Below are positions 43,099-51,985 of a stretch of 64,000 nt of DNA, piece after piece. Both the position numbers and the translations under genes were made by a program. The notes under the pieces are model-generated. The model was not told the origin of the DNA. It saw nothing but the letters and a program-made list of their open reading frames with translations, and searched no databases. The stretch is from Acidobacteriota bacterium (GTDB lineage: Bacteria; Acidobacteriota; Terriglobia; Acidiferrales; UBA7541): contig QHYI01000151.1 of assembly GCA_003223245.1 (NCBI GenBank), forward strand, positions 1 through 64,000, written 5' to 3'. The first letter of the stretch is position 1, and every line of letters begins with the position of its first letter.

Positions 43099-44079
43099 CT
43101 ATGTTCCGCTGATGCGAATCTCCCCAGAGACTGTGTGCACTTCGACGCGTCCACCGCCGGAACCCAGGCGAGCGCGGAGCGAGTGTTTTCCTTGCTCCTC
43201 GATCACGATGGGAACATCGGTGCGAATTTGCCCCGAAACTGCGTCTGCGGAAAGATGAAAGTTTGCCGAGGGAGGAACGCTAATTTGAACGCCGCCGGAA
43301 GTGGTCCTGAGACTCCAGTAGCCTTGTGCGCCGGGATTTCCCTGTACGTAAACACGGCCTGACACCGAATGGGCGGTCACATCGTTTGCCGCGCCTTGAA
43401 TCTCGACTTGGCCACTGGTTGTGCTTCCGTCGACGCGGCCGCCGGGTTGCGAAATGTGAACAACGCCCGACGCGACGTGCACGCGAGTATCGCCCTTGAC
43501 ATTTGAAACCGTAACGTTGCCAGAGGCGCTCGAGACCTGGACGTCACCGCCCAGGTCTTCGGCGGAAATGGAGCCGCTTGCCGTAGAAAGCTGTGCGTCG
43601 CGGTCGATCTTTGCAACGTCAATGGTTCCGGAAGCCGAGCGGACTTTCACCGGGCCGCGCAGGTCGCGGATGTTTTCTGTGCCGGAAGCGACGCTAGAAT
43701 CGACCTCCGTCTCGTGAGGAACTTGGATCTTGTAACTAATCGAGACATTGCGCATGCGAGAAAAATCCTTGCCAATGCGAATCGTGTCGCCGCGTTGCTC
43801 AATGGGTGGGTTGGAAACAATCTCGTTCAAGCGCGCCTGCGGATTCTCAAATCCGAAACCGGAAGCGCGGACTTCAGCATTGATCGAGACGGTTCCGGCT
43901 GCTCCCTCCATGATGTCGACATCCCCTGAGGCGTTATTGAGCTCCAGCCGGATAGGACCCGATACTGTGAACGTGCGGGCGAAGCTTCCGTTGACGGCTG
44001 GACCCGTGTAACAGCCGGCAAGGGCAGCGGTGGCTGCGAAGAGCAGCAGGCAGCCGCCGAGATTGCGATAGCGCGCCAT
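43099..44079 (-). CDS. DUF4097 lipoprotein with beta-helix-like repeats
   Basis: ATG 44079 has GGGAGGAGG immediately upstream. The N-terminus is a lipoprotein signal (LLLFAATAALAGC). The body contains repeated short strands around the phrase SASG: VRSASGTIDVAKIDRDAQLS, TASGSISAEDLGGDVQVSSA, GNVTVSNVKGDTRVHVASG, VDGSTTSGQVEIQG, VHTVSGEIRISGT. This is the DUF4097 (adhesin-like, right-handed beta-helix) pattern, about 20 residues per turn. The protein is likely anchored in the outer membrane or periplasm. No catalytic residues are visible. In other acidobacteria DUF4097 genes lie near envelope-stress regulators; none is present here. Confidence 0.85.
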   Translation of the reverse strand: MARYRNLGGCLLLFAATAALAGCYTGPAVNGSFARTFTVSGPIRLELNNASGDVDIMEGAAGTVSINAEVRASGFGFENPQARLNEIVSNPPIEQRGDTIRIGKDFSRMRNVSISYKIQVPHETEVDSSVASGTENIRDLRGPVKVRSASGTIDVAKIDRDAQLSTASGSISAEDLGGDVQVSSASGNVTVSNVKGDTRVHVASGVVHISQPGGRVDGSTTSGQVEIQGAANDVTAHSVSGRVYVQGNPGAQGYWSLRTTSGGVQISVPPSANFHLSADAVSGQIRTDVPIVIEEQGKHSLRARLGSGGGRVEVHTVSGEIRISGT

Positions 44080-44145
44080 TCCTCCTCCCAAGGAACCCGA
44101 ACAGCCGCTTGGATGTTCCCCTAATAGCTACGCAAAAACAACGAA

Positions 44146-45033
44146 TTATGTTCCGGAAACCGTTTTGCGGAAGGACTTCGCAGGGCGCGCCAAAGCTTCG
44201 TTGAGAGAACCTTGGCGATAGCCCTGCAAATCCAGAGTTACGTAGGCGAAGCCGGCGGATTTGAGGCGCTCTGCAATGGCGGCGGCCATCTCCGTCGACA
44301 GCGCCCGAGGCATCTCGTCGGAAGAAATTTCGACGCGCGCGAGATTGTCGTGGATGCGCACGCGAAACTGGCGGAAGCCCAGCTCGCGGAGCACAGCTTC
44401 TCCGCGTTCGACCAGGGCGAGCCGTTCGGGGGTCACTTCCGTTCCGTATGGGACGCGTGAGGCAAGGCAAGCGGAGGCAGGGCGGTCCCAGGTGGGTAGG
44501 TTGGCGCGTCGCGAAAGCAGGCGAATCTCGGCTTTTGTAAGGCCCACATCGAGGAGCGGCGCAAGAACTTGGTGCTCGGTAGCGGCACGGTGGCCGGGGC
44601 GAAAATCGAGCGTGTCGTCGGCGTTCACGCCATAGGCGATCGCAGCAAATCCGCGGGAACGGGCGAGATTATCCAGCACGGAAAACAGTTCGTCCTTGCA
44701 GAAATAGCAGCGGTCGGGCTGGTTCGCGCGATAGGAAGGATTCTCCATTTCGTGCGTTTCGATGAACTCGTGGCGCAAGACCACACTTTTAACAAACTGC
44801 TCTACCATCTCCTTGTCATAGGCGGAAAAACTCGGAGAAAGAGCCGTAACCGACAATGCGCGCTCGCCAAGAGCGCGGTTCGCGGCCCATGCCAGATAAG
44901 CGGAATCCGCGCCACCGGAAAGCGCGACGATGAGCGAAGGAATTTCCGCGAAGCGGGAGACGAGAAGTTCTTCTTTCTCTTCGCCGGAAAGAGTCGATTG
45001 CTCTCCGTTGCGAATTTGAACGAGAGTTTTCAT
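44146..45033 (-). CDS. larE: ATP-dependent sacrificial sulfur transferase LarE
   Basis: LarE activates the carboxylates of P2CMN with AMP and converts them to thiocarboxylates in nickel-pincer cofactor synthesis. It is an N-type ATP-pyrophosphatase with PP-loop SGGADSAYLAWAANRA (residues ~40-55). The family signatures are NPSYRANQPDRCYFCKDELF and WDRPASACLASRVPYGTEVT; the Cys in SACLASR lies where the sulfur-donor cysteine is expected in one-shot LarE enzymes. Length (295 aa) is normal. It is separated from larC by other genes and no larA, larB or lactate dehydrogenase is nearby, so the pathway must be completed elsewhere. Confidence 0.94.
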   Translation of the reverse strand: MKTLVQIRNGEQSTLSGEEKEELLVSRFAEIPSLIVALSGGADSAYLAWAANRALGERALSVTALSPSFSAYDKEMVEQFVKSVVLRHEFIETHEMENPSYRANQPDRCYFCKDELFSVLDNLARSRGFAAIAYGVNADDTLDFRPGHRAATEHQVLAPLLDVGLTKAEIRLLSRRANLPTWDRPASACLASRVPYGTEVTPERLALVERGEAVLRELGFRQFRVRIHDNLARVEISSDEMPRALSTEMAAAIAERLKSAGFAYVTLDLQGYRQGSLNEALARPAKSFRKTVSGT

Positions 45034-45096
45034 ATCAACGCTGAGTATATCGCACAGCGGGGTTTTCGGTGCAGGGTGATCCGAAGCCCCGCAAAA

Positions 45097-46416
45097 TCAC
45101 TTGAAATCCAAAAGCACATCGACCGTGCCCGTGCCAGCGTTGGTTTGCAGCCAGTGGCCAACGCTTTCATAGTGGAGCGGGAGCTCGCCAAAGATCTGTT
45201 CTTGATGCAATTGCAGCTTGGTCAGGACCGCCTCGTATTTCGTCTTGTCGAAAATCTCGCCCTCGGGAATCGGCCAAGCAGCCTGCAGTTTCTTCTCCGC
45301 CGCGGGAGAAAGGCCGGTCAGCACCATTTTGCCGAAGCGATACTGCGGACCTTCGTGAACGGAGACGGAATAAGAAACGGCGTGCGCCGATTCGTCAAAT
45401 GACGGGACGGGATCGATCTTGGCGTCGAGGTAGCCATGATGGCCAAATTCTTCGCGCACGCGGTTCCAGCCCGCTTCGACCTGCATGCCGTCTGCAACAT
45501 CGCCGGGCTTCAAACCAAAATCGCGGTTCAGAGTGAACTCCGAGACCGTAGCGTTTCCCGTCCAATGAACTCCTTTGAAATGATAGATCGGCCCGGGTGC
45601 GATGGGAACAAATACGGGAACTTCTGCAGGCAAGTTCGGGCCGGGCTTGCCTGTCAGCAGTATTTCCGGGGGGCCTAACTTGGGATGCAAGCATCCTTTG
45701 CTTAGATAAATGGGCCGGATCGCTTCGGTCAGGAACAAGTCGATCGTCATTCTCGAATAGGGTTTGCCAACAATCTCGGCGAGATGCTGTTGAACCGCTT
45801 TGGAGGCCAAAAGGGAACTGTCGCTGAATTCCAGCTTGGCGATATGTAGATCCGGGCCTTCGACCTTGAACATTTGAACGGTGCCGTCTGCAAGGGGGTT
45901 GCCGGTGACCTGATGCTGGACGGTCACTTGCAAGCCGTGAGAGGCAATCAATTCCTTGATCGCATCGGCGGCTTGTTCGACGGCCCCGCCGGCTTGGGGG
46001 AGAGTGCCGTCGAAGAAAGGAAGTTTCTTGCGGATAGCATCGGCCAGCTCGGAATCGGCGAACCAGGGAATATTGTCAAAATAAGCGGGGATACGGGGAG
46101 ATTCCTCCACATGGTAAGTGACAATCACTCCCGTGCGCGTTTCGAAGTTGTAGGTGACCTTGTCGAAAAGACCGGTTTTTGAGAGCTTGTCGGCGGCGGC
46201 CTGCAAGTCAGAGCGCCCGACCTCCGAGCCAGGCGTGAGGCCTGTCAAGGCCGCAACTTGAGATTCCGAAAGATGTTTTTCGCCATCTATGCGAACTTCA
46301 CGAAGCGGCGCGGTTGCGGCATCCGGAGTTTTGGTAGGAGTTTGCGCTGCTATTGGGCCGGCTGAAAGGAGCAAGAGCAGCGGCGAGACAAGGCTCGCTA
46401 AAAATTTGCCCTGCAT
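45097..46416 (-). CDS. Periplasmic POTRA-repeat protein without a barrel
   Basis: A signal peptide (LASLVSPLLLLLSAGPIAAQ) precedes several POTRA-like units, each with the beta-alpha-alpha-beta-beta plan. Examples are REVRIDGEKHLSESQVAALT with LQAAADKLSKTGLFDKVTYN, LHIAKLEFSDSSLLASKAVQ, YHFKGVHWTGNATVSEFTLN with RVREEFGHHGYLDAKIDPVP, and YRFGKMVLTGLSPAAEKKLQ. The protein (439 aa) ends without a BamA/TamA beta-barrel. It may be a scaffold that works with an outer-membrane assembly protein elsewhere, or a form that has lost its barrel. It is followed by larE after 63 nt. The function is not known. Confidence 0.85.
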   Translation of the reverse strand: MQGKFLASLVSPLLLLLSAGPIAAQTPTKTPDAATAPLREVRIDGEKHLSESQVAALTGLTPGSEVGRSDLQAAADKLSKTGLFDKVTYNFETRTGVIVTYHVEESPRIPAYFDNIPWFADSELADAIRKKLPFFDGTLPQAGGAVEQAADAIKELIASHGLQVTVQHQVTGNPLADGTVQMFKVEGPDLHIAKLEFSDSSLLASKAVQQHLAEIVGKPYSRMTIDLFLTEAIRPIYLSKGCLHPKLGPPEILLTGKPGPNLPAEVPVFVPIAPGPIYHFKGVHWTGNATVSEFTLNRDFGLKPGDVADGMQVEAGWNRVREEFGHHGYLDAKIDPVPSFDESAHAVSYSVSVHEGPQYRFGKMVLTGLSPAAEKKLQAAWPIPEGEIFDKTKYEAVLTKLQLHQEQIFGELPLHYESVGHWLQTNAGTGTVDVLLDFK

Positions 46417-46491
46417 AGAACTATTTTAGCCGAAAGCAAACTGTTCGCCACGCTTGAGTGCCGGTTTCGGATTGGCTGCAGCATCCGTGGA

Positions 46492-48357
46492 TTACTCGAC
46501 GGTGACCGACTTTGCGAGATTGCGCGGTTGATCGACGTCGCAGCCACGGCGCACCGCGATGTGATAGGCGAGCAACTGCAGGGGAATAATTTCGAGCAGC
46601 GGCGCGAGTAATTCCGGAGCGGGCGGAAGCTCGACGATGTGGTCGGAAGCTTCGCGCGCGAGCCGATCCTTGGCAGTGACAACGGAAATCACAATGCCAT
46701 CGCGCGCTTTGACTTCCTTGATATTGGAGACGCTCTTCTCATAGCGGGTCATCGCTCCGGGATCGGATTCATCGCGAGTGGCCAGCACGACGACGGGAAG
46801 ATTTTCATCAATAAGCGCGTTTGGTCCGTGTTTCATTTCGCCGGCGGGATAGCCTTCGGCGTGGATGTAGGAGATTTCCTTGAGCTTCAACGCGCCTTCG
46901 AGCGCGATGGGGTAATGGATGCCCCGACCGAGATAGAGAAAATCCGTATTGCGGAAAAATTGCCGCGCAAGACTCTCATAAAGACCGGAAGCATCGGCTT
47001 GGAGAACGGTTTCCATTTTGTGCGGGATTTGCAAGGACTCCTGCATCAGATCTCTGGCGGCGGCATCGTTGAGTTTCCCGCGGACTTGCCCTAGATAGGA
47101 GGCAAGAAGCAGCAGAGCAGCCAGTTGCGACGTAAAGGCTTTAGTGGAAGCGACGCCGATTTCCGGGCCGGCGTGCGTAGGAATGGTACCGCTCGCTTCG
47201 CGCGTGATCATGGAACCGATGACGTTGCATATCGCCAGCGTGGGCGAGCCTTTTAGTTTTGCTTCGCGCTCGGCCGCCAGCGTATCCGCGGTTTCACCGG
47301 ACTGGCTGATGCAAACGGTCAATGTGTTGGAATCAATGATGGGGTCGCGATAGCGGAATTCGCTACCATAATCCACTTCGACGGGAAGGCGGGCCAGGCG
47401 CTCGATCATGAACTTTCCGGCCAGCCCTGCATGCCAGCTCGTCCCACAAGCCACGATGCGCACTTGTTGAAACGCGCGAAAGTGCTTTTCCGTGAGCTGC
47501 ATTTCATCGAGAAAGACTTTGCCGGTGTCCTGAGAAATGCGGCCGAGAAGGGTATCGCGGACGGCGCGGGGCTGCTCGAAAATTTCCTTTTGCATGAAGT
47601 GCTTGTAGCCGCCCTTTTCCGCCATGATGGGGTCCCAGGCGACGTGTTGCGGAGGGCGCTGCACAGGGTGGCCGTCGTGATCCATAACTCGGACGCCTTG
47701 CTTTGTCAGAACCGCGATGTCGCCATCAGCAAGAAAAAACATTTCGCGCGTGTGCTCGAGCAGCGCCGGAATGTCGCTGGCAACGAAATATTCGCCGGCC
47801 CCCAATCCGACGACGGAGGGCGGGCCCAGGCGCGTGGCGACGATTTTTTGAGGGTCTTTGGCAGAGAGAAAAACCAGCGCGTAAATGCCGCGCAACTCTT
47901 TCAACGAACGGCGGACCGCTTCCTCCAGTGGGACCCCATCGTCGGAATTTTTCTCCACGAGGTGCGCCACGACTTCCGTGTCCGTTTCGGTGGCGAATTT
48001 GTGGCCTTCCTTCAGGAGCTTCTCTTTGAGCTCGAGATAGTTTTCGATGATTCCATTGTGCACCACGACAATTTGGCCGGTGCAGTCACGGTGCGGGTGA
48101 GCATTTTCTTCGGTGGGCCGGCCGTGCGTGGCCCAGCGCGTGTGGCCGATGCCGTAAGTCCCTTCGATAGGCGACTTGGCGATGGCTTCTTCGAGATTGC
48201 GAAGTTTCCCGGGCGCGCGGCGAATTTCGAGCTTGCCCGTGCCGTTTACTACGGCGATGCCTGCAGAGTCATAGCCGCGATACTCCAGCTTGCGAAGCCC
48301 TTCGATGACTACGGGAACGACTCTTTTGGGGCCAATGTAGCCGAGAATTCCGCACAT
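46492..48357 (-). CDS. glmS: Glutamine-fructose-6-phosphate aminotransferase
   Basis: GlmS makes glucosamine-6-phosphate from fructose-6-phosphate and glutamine, the entry to peptidoglycan and LPS amino sugars. ATG 48357 puts the nucleophilic Cys at position 2 ([13 protein letters not shown]), with AGGTGACG upstream; an ATG four codons earlier is unlikely. The glutaminase domain has [20 protein letters not shown] and [12 protein letters not shown]. The two SIS isomerase domains have [40 protein letters not shown] and [20 protein letters not shown]. The conserved C-terminal [13 protein letters not shown] is complete (621 aa). It feeds the same envelope pathways as the LPS operon further right. 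Confidence 0.97.
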   Translation of the reverse strand: MCGILGYIGPKRVVPVVIEGLRKLEYRGYDSAGIAVVNGTGKLEIRRAPGKLRNLEEAIAKSPIEGTYGIGHTRWATHGRPTEENAHPHRDCTGQIVVVHNGIIENYLELKEKLLKEGHKFATETDTEVVAHLVEKNSDDGVPLEEAVRRSLKELRGIYALVFLSAKDPQKIVATRLGPPSVVGLGAGEYFVASDIPALLEHTREMFFLADGDIAVLTKQGVRVMDHDGHPVQRPPQHVAWDPIMAEKGGYKHFMQKEIFEQPRAVRDTLLGRISQDTGKVFLDEMQLTEKHFRAFQQVRIVACGTSWHAGLAGKFMIERLARLPVEVDYGSEFRYRDPIIDSNTLTVCISQSGETADTLAAEREAKLKGSPTLAICNVIGSMITREASGTIPTHAGPEIGVASTKAFTSQLAALLLLASYLGQVRGKLNDAAARDLMQESLQIPHKMETVLQADASGLYESLARQFFRNTDFLYLGRGIHYPIALEGALKLKEISYIHAEGYPAGEMKHGPNALIDENLPVVVLATRDESDPGAMTRYEKSVSNIKEVKARDGIVISVVTAKDRLAREASDHIVELPPAPELLAPLLEIIPLQLLAYHIAVRRGCDVDQPRNLAKSVTVE

Positions 48358-49417
48358 AAGGGACGTCACCTCACCTTGCTTCTACCAGCGTAACACGCCG
48401 GCCGGTGGTGGACGATGCGGTGCCGGAGATCGTGACTGGTGATTTGTGACTGGTGACTGAGGGCCTCGAGTCGCAAGTGAGGGATGAGGAGAACATGGAT
48501 AGGAGCTTGCTGGCAACGGTTTTCGGCAAGCGAGGGGCCGACTCGGTCGGCGGGCGCGGTTTCAGGGTGGAGCGAAGGCCCGAGAGGATACGGGAGCGAA
48601 GTTGGATGGGCAGGCCGGACATGGAGTAGACAGAGGGATTCGAACAGGATTGGCGTAAGAGAAAGAAAACACAGGGGTAGAGTGTGCAGAGGCGGCGCGA
48701 TTTTGAGGAAACGGAGCACCGGACAAAGAGCATTTAGACGCGGTCGCAGGAACGTTAGGCGGGATTTTGAACTACACCCCGAACTTTAGGCAGAATGGTG
48801 CTGTGGCGAGTCGAGGCGATCATGCCTAGGGAGCCAAAGGGCTGCCGCAGTCCAAAGGGTCCAAAGCGTATGGTCGCAAGATTTTGCGAGAGGTAATAGT
48901 TGCGGGTTACAACCGGCGGCGGGCATCCGTGGCGCAGGTTAGTTTCTGGATCGCGCGGACTTCGATCCTGCCCTCACGGGCGGGATTTGCGAGGTCACGA
49001 CCCGTGATATACATAGGTTTTGAGGGGAAGGTAAAAAGCTTTCCCTGAAGCTGGCAGCGGATGCGGCATCGGGGGCGGTGCTCCACCAGCCCGCAGGGAA
49101 CCTCCCGGGCCCAAACAGGCGGCGCGAGGCAATTCTGAGGAACATCACTTCTGGAAACCGCTGAAGTCCTGCTAGCCGCATAGCGAAGCTGAGGAAATCC
49201 ACTTCCTTTCCGATCCTCAGGTGGAAGCTCGCGAAGAAGAAGGCTGTTCGTCAATTTGATTGAGAGTCAGGGAACAGATCCATGATGGGCTCCAGCTTCA
49301 AGGTGCTGTCAAGGCTTCGCACCTCCGCCCTCCGGAGGTTTCCTTGCCGTACGCTGTGACGGAATTTCGTGTCTCCGCCCAGCGGTTAGGCTCCGATATT
49401 CTGCTGAGAGGTAAGAA
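48358..49417. other. Long intergenic region with no supported gene
   Basis: This 1.06-kb gap separates divergent glmS and the MscS gene. On the glmS side (about 48430-48470) there is a tandem run of TGACTGGTGA-like units. The rest gives only short open frames with low-complexity, arginine/serine-rich products that match no family I recognise, such as one of 115 codons at 48907-49254 on the minus strand. A TCGCAA...TTGCGA hairpin lies near 48870-48890. GAGAGGT at 49406-49415 serves the MscS start. I see no rRNA, tRNA, tmRNA, RNase P or glmS-ribozyme signature. Confidence 0.5.
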
Positions 49418-50479
49418 ATGGGCTGGATTAAGCAAGCCTGGCCAGGCTGGCTGTGGTCAGCTGCACTTCTCTTAGGGGCAACCTTTCTCGGCCTGGTCGT
49501 TCATTTTGTCATTTTCTCACTCGGCCGGAAGCTCGCGCAGAGGACGGCCAGTTCCTTTGGTGATTCCTTTGTCCGTCATAGCTCTCGGCCAGCCCGGATG
49601 ATCTTTCCGCTCTTAGTGCTTTTCCTGGTGATGCCGGTCCTTCAGCTGCCGCGCAACCTGGTGGATTCCCTACGCCATCTTATCGCCCTCGGGTTAATTG
49701 CGGCAGGGGCTTGGCTGATCATCGCCTTCATGGACGTAACGGAAGACTTCATCTCCCTCAAGTACAAAACCGATGTGCAGGACAATCTCCACGCGCGGAG
49801 AATCCGGACGCAAGCGCTGGTCTTTAAACGGATCGTCACGGTGGTTGTCGGCCTCGCTGCCTTCGCGATTATGCTGATGACGTTTCCCAGTATTCGCCAA
49901 GTAGGCACCAGCATCCTGGCATCGGCGGGATTGGCCGGCCTGGTCGTTGGCTTAGCGGCGAGGCCCGCGCTCACGAACATTGTCGCCGGGGTGCAAATTG
50001 CTTTGGCGGAACCCATCCGCCTCGACGACGTAGTGTTTGTGGAGGGCGAGTGGGGACGGATCGAGGAAATTGGCTCGACGTACGTGGTCGTGCGCATCTG
50101 GGACTTGCGGCGGCTGGTCGTGCCACTGTCTTATTTCGTCGAGAAGCCTTTTCAAAACTGGACGCGCAAAACAGCGAACCTGCTGGGAACCGTGTTTGTT
50201 TACGCGGATTATGCCGTTTCGGTCGAGGCAGTGCGCCAGGAACTTCATCGCATTTTGCAAATTTCGGAAATCTGGGACCGCAAGGCCTGGGCACTGGAAG
50301 TTACCAACGCATCGGAACACTCGCTGGAGCTGCGCGCGCTGATGAGTGCAGAGGATTCTCCGAAGCTTTGGGACCTGCGCTGCCAGGTTCGGGAAAAGTT
50401 GGTTGCCTTTCTTCAGCAGCATTATCCGCAGAGTTTGCCGAAAACGAGAGCGGAAATCCAGGAGCCCCGCCCTCACTGA
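49418..50479 (+). CDS. MscS-family mechanosensitive channel
   Basis: This inner-membrane channel opens on membrane tension. Four or five hydrophobic segments precede the pore region (WLWSAALLLGATFLGLVVHF, FPLLVLFLVMPVLQL, LIALGLIAAGAWLIIAFMDV, RIVTVVVGLAAFAIMLMTFP). The MscS pore helix and beta-domain follow: GTSILASAGLAGLVVGLAAR, ALTNIVAGVQIALAEPIRLD, DDVVFVEGEWGRIEEIGSTY, VVRIWDLRRLVVPLSYFVEK and PFQNWTR. The 353-residue length is in the range of YnaI/YbdG-sized homologues. It is monocistronic. The 453 bp after it contain one REP-like element and no gene before 50933. Confidence 0.92.
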   Translation: MGWIKQAWPGWLWSAALLLGATFLGLVVHFVIFSLGRKLAQRTASSFGDSFVRHSSRPARMIFPLLVLFLVMPVLQLPRNLVDSLRHLIALGLIAAGAWLIIAFMDVTEDFISLKYKTDVQDNLHARRIRTQALVFKRIVTVVVGLAAFAIMLMTFPSIRQVGTSILASAGLAGLVVGLAARPALTNIVAGVQIALAEPIRLDDVVFVEGEWGRIEEIGSTYVVVRIWDLRRLVVPLSYFVEKPFQNWTRKTANLLGTVFVYADYAVSVEAVRQELHRILQISEIWDRKAWALEVTNASEHSLELRALMSAEDSPKLWDLRCQVREKLVAFLQQHYPQSLPKTRAEIQEPRPH

Positions 50480-50553
50480 CTAATGTTTTTTGGGTGGCGG
50501 GGCCGGAGAGACGGAGTTTTTGCGGTTTGCTGGGAGGCCTGGGCAACAGAAGA

Positions 50554-50578
50554 GGGCACGATGTATCGTGCCCCTACA
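50554..50578. repeat. REP-like palindrome with CCCCTACA tag
   Basis: GGGCACGAT (50554-50562) and ATCGTGCCC (50565-50573) form a 9-bp hairpin with a 2-nt loop, followed by CTACA. The tag is shared with the elements at 51637 and 51917. Confidence 0.7.
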
Positions 50579-50932
50579 GTTGCCGACGGGCGGGCGGCGG
50601 CGTTGGTTAGTTTACGGACTCGGTGCACTTCGACGCTGCCGGGCCGGGGAGGCGCGACTTCTTTGGAGGCAAATAGCAGGTCCTGATACCGGGTTGCCAA
50701 ATCTGCTCCTCGTTTTCGTCCTCTTGAACGCATTCTTTCACTAGAATTCTGAATCGTATCGAATGTCTCAGCCACAAGGTTTCGCGCGCCCTCCTCTGTG
50801 TAACTTGTGACCGTTCCACGGGAGGATGACGAGATGCATCCTGCGCAAATTTGGAAACCCATCAGCAGGCGCCACGAAGCGAGCTACTTTTCGCCTGGTG
50901 GCCCTTTCCAAGCTCGGTTAGAGGTAACTCCT

Positions 50933-51199
50933 ATGAAGCAATTCGTTTTCGGTTTCTGCGCGGTGCTCCTGCTTAGACTCGGCTCTGTTCGCACGGCCTA
51001 CGCTCAACACTGGGTGCAGCCCACTGGTCCTGGTCCCAAGGGTGCAGGAGCGGATACACGCATGGAATGGCCAAAGTGGCCAAAGCTGCATATCGAAAGG
51101 TCCCATCAGGAGAAGCTCACGCCGCTCTATACTTCTCCGAAGTCCACCGGCTGGTGGCAGAAAAGTCCCGCGCCCATGGGTGCGGGCTCGGGCAACTGA
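50933..51199 (+). CDS. Small exported protein of unknown function
   Basis: ATG 50933 has AGAGGT 8 nt upstream. The 88-residue product has a signal peptide (FVFGFCAVLLLRLGSVRTAY, AQ cleavage). The mature part is about 65 residues, rich in Pro, Trp, Lys and Gly (QHWVQPTGPGPKGAG, MEWPKWPKLHIERSHQEKL, STGWWQKSPAPMGAGSG). I do not recognise the family and see no transmembrane segment or Cys. A longer frame opens at 50807, but its extra residues show no signal and the internal start is better supported. It is the only gene between the MscS channel and the convergent YCII gene. Confidence 0.6.
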   Translation: MKQFVFGFCAVLLLRLGSVRTAYAQHWVQPTGPGPKGAGADTRMEWPKWPKLHIERSHQEKLTPLYTSPKSTGWWQKSPAPMGAGSGN

Positions 51200-51210
51200 C
51201 AAACAGGTGG

Positions 51211-51567
51211 CTACAGCTTCCTGCGTTGGCCGGTGGTGCTGGCTAGTTCTCTGACCGGTCGTACCTCGATACAGCCGACCTGGGCGGGGGGAATTTGGGA
51301 GGCGATTTGGATGGCCTCGTTCAGGTCAGCGGCGTCAATCAAATAGAACCCTGCCAAACACTCCTTCGTTTCGGTGAACGGGCCATCCCTAACACACACC
51401 TTCCCGTTGCGGACACGCACGGTGGCAGCGGTGTGGACGGGCTGAAGCGCCTCCGAGGCGAGACATCGGCCGGAGTTCCGCAGGGCTTGGTCGTAGGCCA
51501 TACACTCGTCGTCGGTCAGGGCGCCGATTTTTTTCTCTTCCCCGTAGACCAGGCATACGTATTTCAA
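51211..51567 (-). CDS. YCII-related protein, DGPF subfamily
   Basis: A small alpha/beta dimeric protein of the YCII superfamily. The family order is clear: KYVCLVYGEEKKIGALTDDE, ALRNSGRCLASEALQPVHTA, TVRVRNGKVCVRDGPFTETK (the DGPF signature) and GGFYLI-type AGFYLIDAADLNEAIQIASQ, ending GCIEVRPVREL. I chose TTG 51567 because GGGAGA lies 6-7 nt upstream and the family starts MKY; codons further upstream run into unrelated sequence. DGPF proteins are often beside ECF sigma-factor genes, but none is here. Biochemical role unknown. Confidence 0.88.
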   Translation of the reverse strand: MKYVCLVYGEEKKIGALTDDECMAYDQALRNSGRCLASEALQPVHTAATVRVRNGKVCVRDGPFTETKECLAGFYLIDAADLNEAIQIASQIPPAQVGCIEVRPVRELASTTGQRRKL

Positions 51568-51636
51568 GCGCGATCTCCCTTGCGAAGGTGACCCGCCTAC
51601 CGACGAGACTCGCTCGGGAAGGCGTGTTTGCAGGCT

Positions 51637-51662
51637 GGGGCGCAGCATGCTGCGCCCCTACA
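51637..51662. repeat. REP-like palindrome with CCCCTACA tag
   Basis: GGGGCGCAGCA (51637-51647) and TGCTGCGCCCC (51648-51658) form a perfect 22-bp palindrome followed by TACA. It lies between the YCII gene and the broken purS. Confidence 0.72.
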
Positions 51663-51688
51663 GAGGAAAGGGCACAGAACGCGGTAGC

Positions 51689-51872
51689 TCAATCAACGAT
51701 CTCGAGGCGGTATTCTTCAATGACCGGGTTGGTGAGCACTTCCTACGAAGAATTTTCCCTGGCGCACATCTTTCACGGCAGCGTAACCAAGCCCAGAGAG
51801 TGCGTGCTGAATCGTTTGTCCCTGCGGGTCGAGGACGGTGCGCTTTGGCATAACCCACACGTGTGCTTTCAT
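51689..51872 (-). pseudogene. purS: purS with an internal deletion (FGAM synthase accessory subunit)
   Basis: PurS is the small subunit that couples PurQ and PurL in the fourth step of purine synthesis. From ATG 51872 the N-terminal half is clear: MKAHVWVMPKRTVLDPQGQT, IQHALSGLGYAAVKDVRQGK, FF. The C-terminal end appears in another frame (VLTNPVIEEYRLEIVD, stop TGA 51691-51689). The middle strand and helix (about 20-25 residues) are missing, with a one-base frame change at about 51735. The intact protein would be about 80 residues. Read as it stands, translation ends at TGA 51719-51717 with a shortened, aberrant tail. No purQ or purL is nearby. The same kind of lesion is seen in ilvB. Confidence 0.82.
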
Positions 51873-51916
51873 AAGGGGCATTATAGCAAAGCCGCGCCTG
51901 CGGCAGGCGAGCCCTG

Positions 51917-51963
51917 TGGGGCAGCATTCCCGCGAGTTGCTCGGGATAAAGCTGCGCCCTACA
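51917..51963. repeat. REP-like element with CCCTACA tag and inner hairpin
   Basis: GGGGCAGC (51917-51924) can pair with GCTGCGCCC (51951-51959) around an inner stem TCCCG/CGGGA, followed by TACAG. It lies between the broken purS and the adenosine deaminase gene. Confidence 0.65.
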
Positions 51964-51985
51964 GCGAGAAAAGCGCGACGCGGGG

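Noticed and set aside
48358-48790. glmS ribozyme upstream of glmS
   Set aside because: None of the conserved core or the cleavage-site context next to the coding region is recognisable.
48907-49254. 115-codon minus-strand open frame in the glmS-mscS gap
   Set aside because: No family match, no convincing ribosome site and low-complexity stretches; likely chance.
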